This document shows positions 38,068-39,671 of a DNA stretch of 39,671 nucleotides, piece after piece. The stretch is from the NCBI GenBank assembly GCA_963169805.1, contig CAUJDY010000016.1, forward strand, positions 1-39,671, given 5' to 3'. The translations under genes and the position numbers were made by a program. Below the pieces are notes generated by a model. That model was not told the origin of the DNA and did not search any database. It saw only the letters and a list, made by a program, of their open reading frames with translations. This DNA comes from Bdellovibrionota bacterium. Lineage in GTDB: Bacteria > Bdellovibrionota > Bdellovibrionia > Bdellovibrionales > JAEYZS01. Position 1 is the first letter of the stretch. Every line of letters starts with the position of its first letter.

Positions 38068-39339
38068 ATGGATTTGTTCAGAAAACTCAAAGGACTTCAA
38101 ATCGTAAAGATTATTAAGATGTCAGGGATGTATCCATTCTTCCGCACACTTCAAGGTTCAAAAGGTAATAATGTTATTCACAATAACCAGCAACTTGTGA
38201 TGATGGGTTCAAACAACTATCTGGGGCTGACTCATGATACACGTGTGATTGAAGCTGCTGTTGAAGCTGTCCGAAAATGGGGAACCGGTTGTACAGGATC
38301 TCGATTTTTAAATGGTAATTTGGAAATTCATGAACAACTTGAAAAAGAACTAGCTGAATTTTTTGGTTACGAAGCCTCTATTGTTTATGCAACAGGTTTT
38401 ATGGCCAATCAGGGAGCCATCACTGCTCTTGTTGGTGAAAATGATTACATTTTTTCTGATGAAGAAAATCACGCCTGCATTATTGAAGGTTGCAAATTAA
38501 CTCGCGGGCAAGTTCTCGTGTATAAGCACAACAATATGGAACATTTAGAACAACTCCTTCAATCTGTTCCGTTAGATGCAGGTAAGCTCATCATTTCAGA
38601 CGGTGTATTCTCTATGACTGGTCGACTTGCAAATTATGACAAGATCCATGCATTAGCGCAAAAATACAATGCAAAGACATATGTTGATGATGCACACGGA
38701 GCTGGAACAATTGGAACAGGCGGAAGAGGTACTGCAGATCATTTTAACCTAAAGCCTGATATCTTAATGGGTACATTTTCTAAATCTTTTGCTTCTCAAG
38801 GCGGCTATGTCTGCGGATCTCAAGAGCTTATAGAATGGCTAAGACACAAATCCAGAACATTTATGTTTTCAGCAGCACTAGCACCAGCCTCGGCTGCATC
38901 TGCACTCAAAGTTCTACAGATCTTAAAGGAAGAACCTCAGATTGTTGATCGCGTAAGAGAGAATGCAGCTTATCTTAAGAATGCTTTTGAAAATGCTGGG
39001 CTTGATACTATGAATACGCAAACATGCGTGGTACCTGTTTTTATTGGTGCAGACGAGGGAGCTCTTTATATTTGTCAGCAGCTTCTTGAAAAAGGAATTT
39101 TTACAACCCCGGTTGTGTATCCTGCCGTTCCAAAGGGTCAAGCCGTTATTCGTTGCTCAGTGATGGCTACACATACTCGTGAAGAGTTAGATAAAGCAAT
39201 TGCAGCTTTTGTAGCTCTAGTTGATATTGTTAAAGAATCCAACCAAATGGCTTCTAGTGATACAGCAATGGCAGATATGTTAGATAGTACAGACGATATT
39301 TCTTTTGAAAATCTGTCTAATCAAGAAGCCTCAAGATGA
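38068..39339 (+). CDS. PLP-dependent alpha-oxoamine synthase, serine palmitoyltransferase-like
   Basis: 'SNNYLGLTHDTRVIEAA', 'WGTGCTGSRFLNGNLEIHEQLE', 'YVDDAHGAGTIG', PLP Lys 'GTFSKSFASQGGYV'. Confidence 0.85.
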   Translation: MDLFRKLKGLQIVKIIKMSGMYPFFRTLQGSKGNNVIHNNQQLVMMGSNNYLGLTHDTRVIEAAVEAVRKWGTGCTGSRFLNGNLEIHEQLEKELAEFFGYEASIVYATGFMANQGAITALVGENDYIFSDEENHACIIEGCKLTRGQVLVYKHNNMEHLEQLLQSVPLDAGKLIISDGVFSMTGRLANYDKIHALAQKYNAKTYVDDAHGAGTIGTGGRGTADHFNLKPDILMGTFSKSFASQGGYVCGSQELIEWLRHKSRTFMFSAALAPASAASALKVLQILKEEPQIVDRVRENAAYLKNAFENAGLDTMNTQTCVVPVFIGADEGALYICQQLLEKGIFTTPVVYPAVPKGQAVIRCSVMATHTREELDKAIAAFVALVDIVKESNQMASSDTAMADMLDSTDDISFENLSNQEASR

Positions 39340-39671
39340 TTCATTTTTTTATTTTAGCTTTTCTTTTTGCAAACATTTTGTTTGCAAATGAGAGCGTTCA
39401 TACGCAACTACAAAAAAATATGGGGCAAAAGCTCGACCAACTTGTTGATGCTGAAAAATTTAAAAACTTTATAAAAGAAAACCCAGATTACTTTCCCGGA
39501 GTTTCTGCAAAAAAACCAACCTCTCTAGTCGTAAAAAGAGAAGAGTGGGTAATAGATGATGAAAAGTACCCACTTTCAAATGGCTATAGGCAAATTTACA
39601 TTGAGGGCAATCCTCAAGCACTAAAAGACCTATGGACAACTCCTGAACTCTTTCCCCAAGTTTATCAGCTC
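39336..39671 (+). CDS. Secreted hypothetical protein, partial (possible SRPBCC/START-like)
   Basis: ATGA overlap with upstream stop; manual translation MIHFFILAFLFANILFANESVHTQLQKNMGQKLDQLVDAEKFKNFIKENPDYFPGVSAKKPTSLVVKREEWVIDDEKYPLSNGYRQIYIEGNPQALKDLWTTPELFPQVYQL... open to window end; signal peptide. Confidence 0.6.
   Translation, partial: MIHFFILAFLFANILFANESVHTQLQKNMGQKLDQLVDAEKFKNFIKENPDYFPGVSAKKPTSLVVKREEWVIDDEKYPLSNGYRQIYIEGNPQALKDLWTTPELFPQVYQL

Noticed and set aside
1-39671. CRISPR array, tRNA/rRNA genes, prophage or IS transposase
   Set aside because: No regularly spaced repeats, cloverleaf-like intergenic segment, phage structural genes or transposase motifs were seen in the intergenic gaps or ORFs; a tRNAscan/Infernal run would be needed to exclude small RNAs.

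Overview
Chromosomal, low-GC, gene-dense window. Gene content (mtEFG1-like EF-G, serine-palmitoyltransferase-like enzyme, several small lineage-specific secreted proteins) suggests a Bdellovibrionota or related 'deltaproteobacterial' genome; this is an inference, since no marker RNA is present. Most ORFs are housekeeping: galE, srkA-like kinase, aat, recQ-like helicase, EF-G, CNNM/CorC + cutA, 2-oxoacid dehydrogenase E1 alpha/beta, S41 protease, topA, tex, infA, lpxD, metG, cdd, THUMP methyltransferase, amidase, rph, rdgB and a nitrilase-family hydrolase. No rRNA, tRNA, CRISPR array, prophage or transposase gene was recognised. The non-routine signals are: (1) a 37-bp perfect hairpin (3-nt loop) between the S41 protease and E1-alpha genes; (2) a 118-bp element bounded by 22-bp perfect inverted repeats (AAAAGGTACCTGGTTACTTTTG); (3) a ~115-bp imperfect inverted-repeat element downstream of topA; (4) a YghO/GNAT-like acyltransferase + serine-palmitoyltransferase-like pair, with a possible mutually exclusive RNA hairpin over the first RBS and a 23-codon leader ORF before the second gene; (5) a stand-alone PcrA/UvrD-type Tudor domain with a basic tail; (6) a divergent HPF/RaiA-like small protein; (7) an apparently leaderless infA promoter; (8) a tightly overlapping recQ-aat-srkA-radicalSAM/SPASM-MFS operon; (9) a putative secreted HExxH zinc protease. 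All family calls come from reading motifs by eye; no database search was run.
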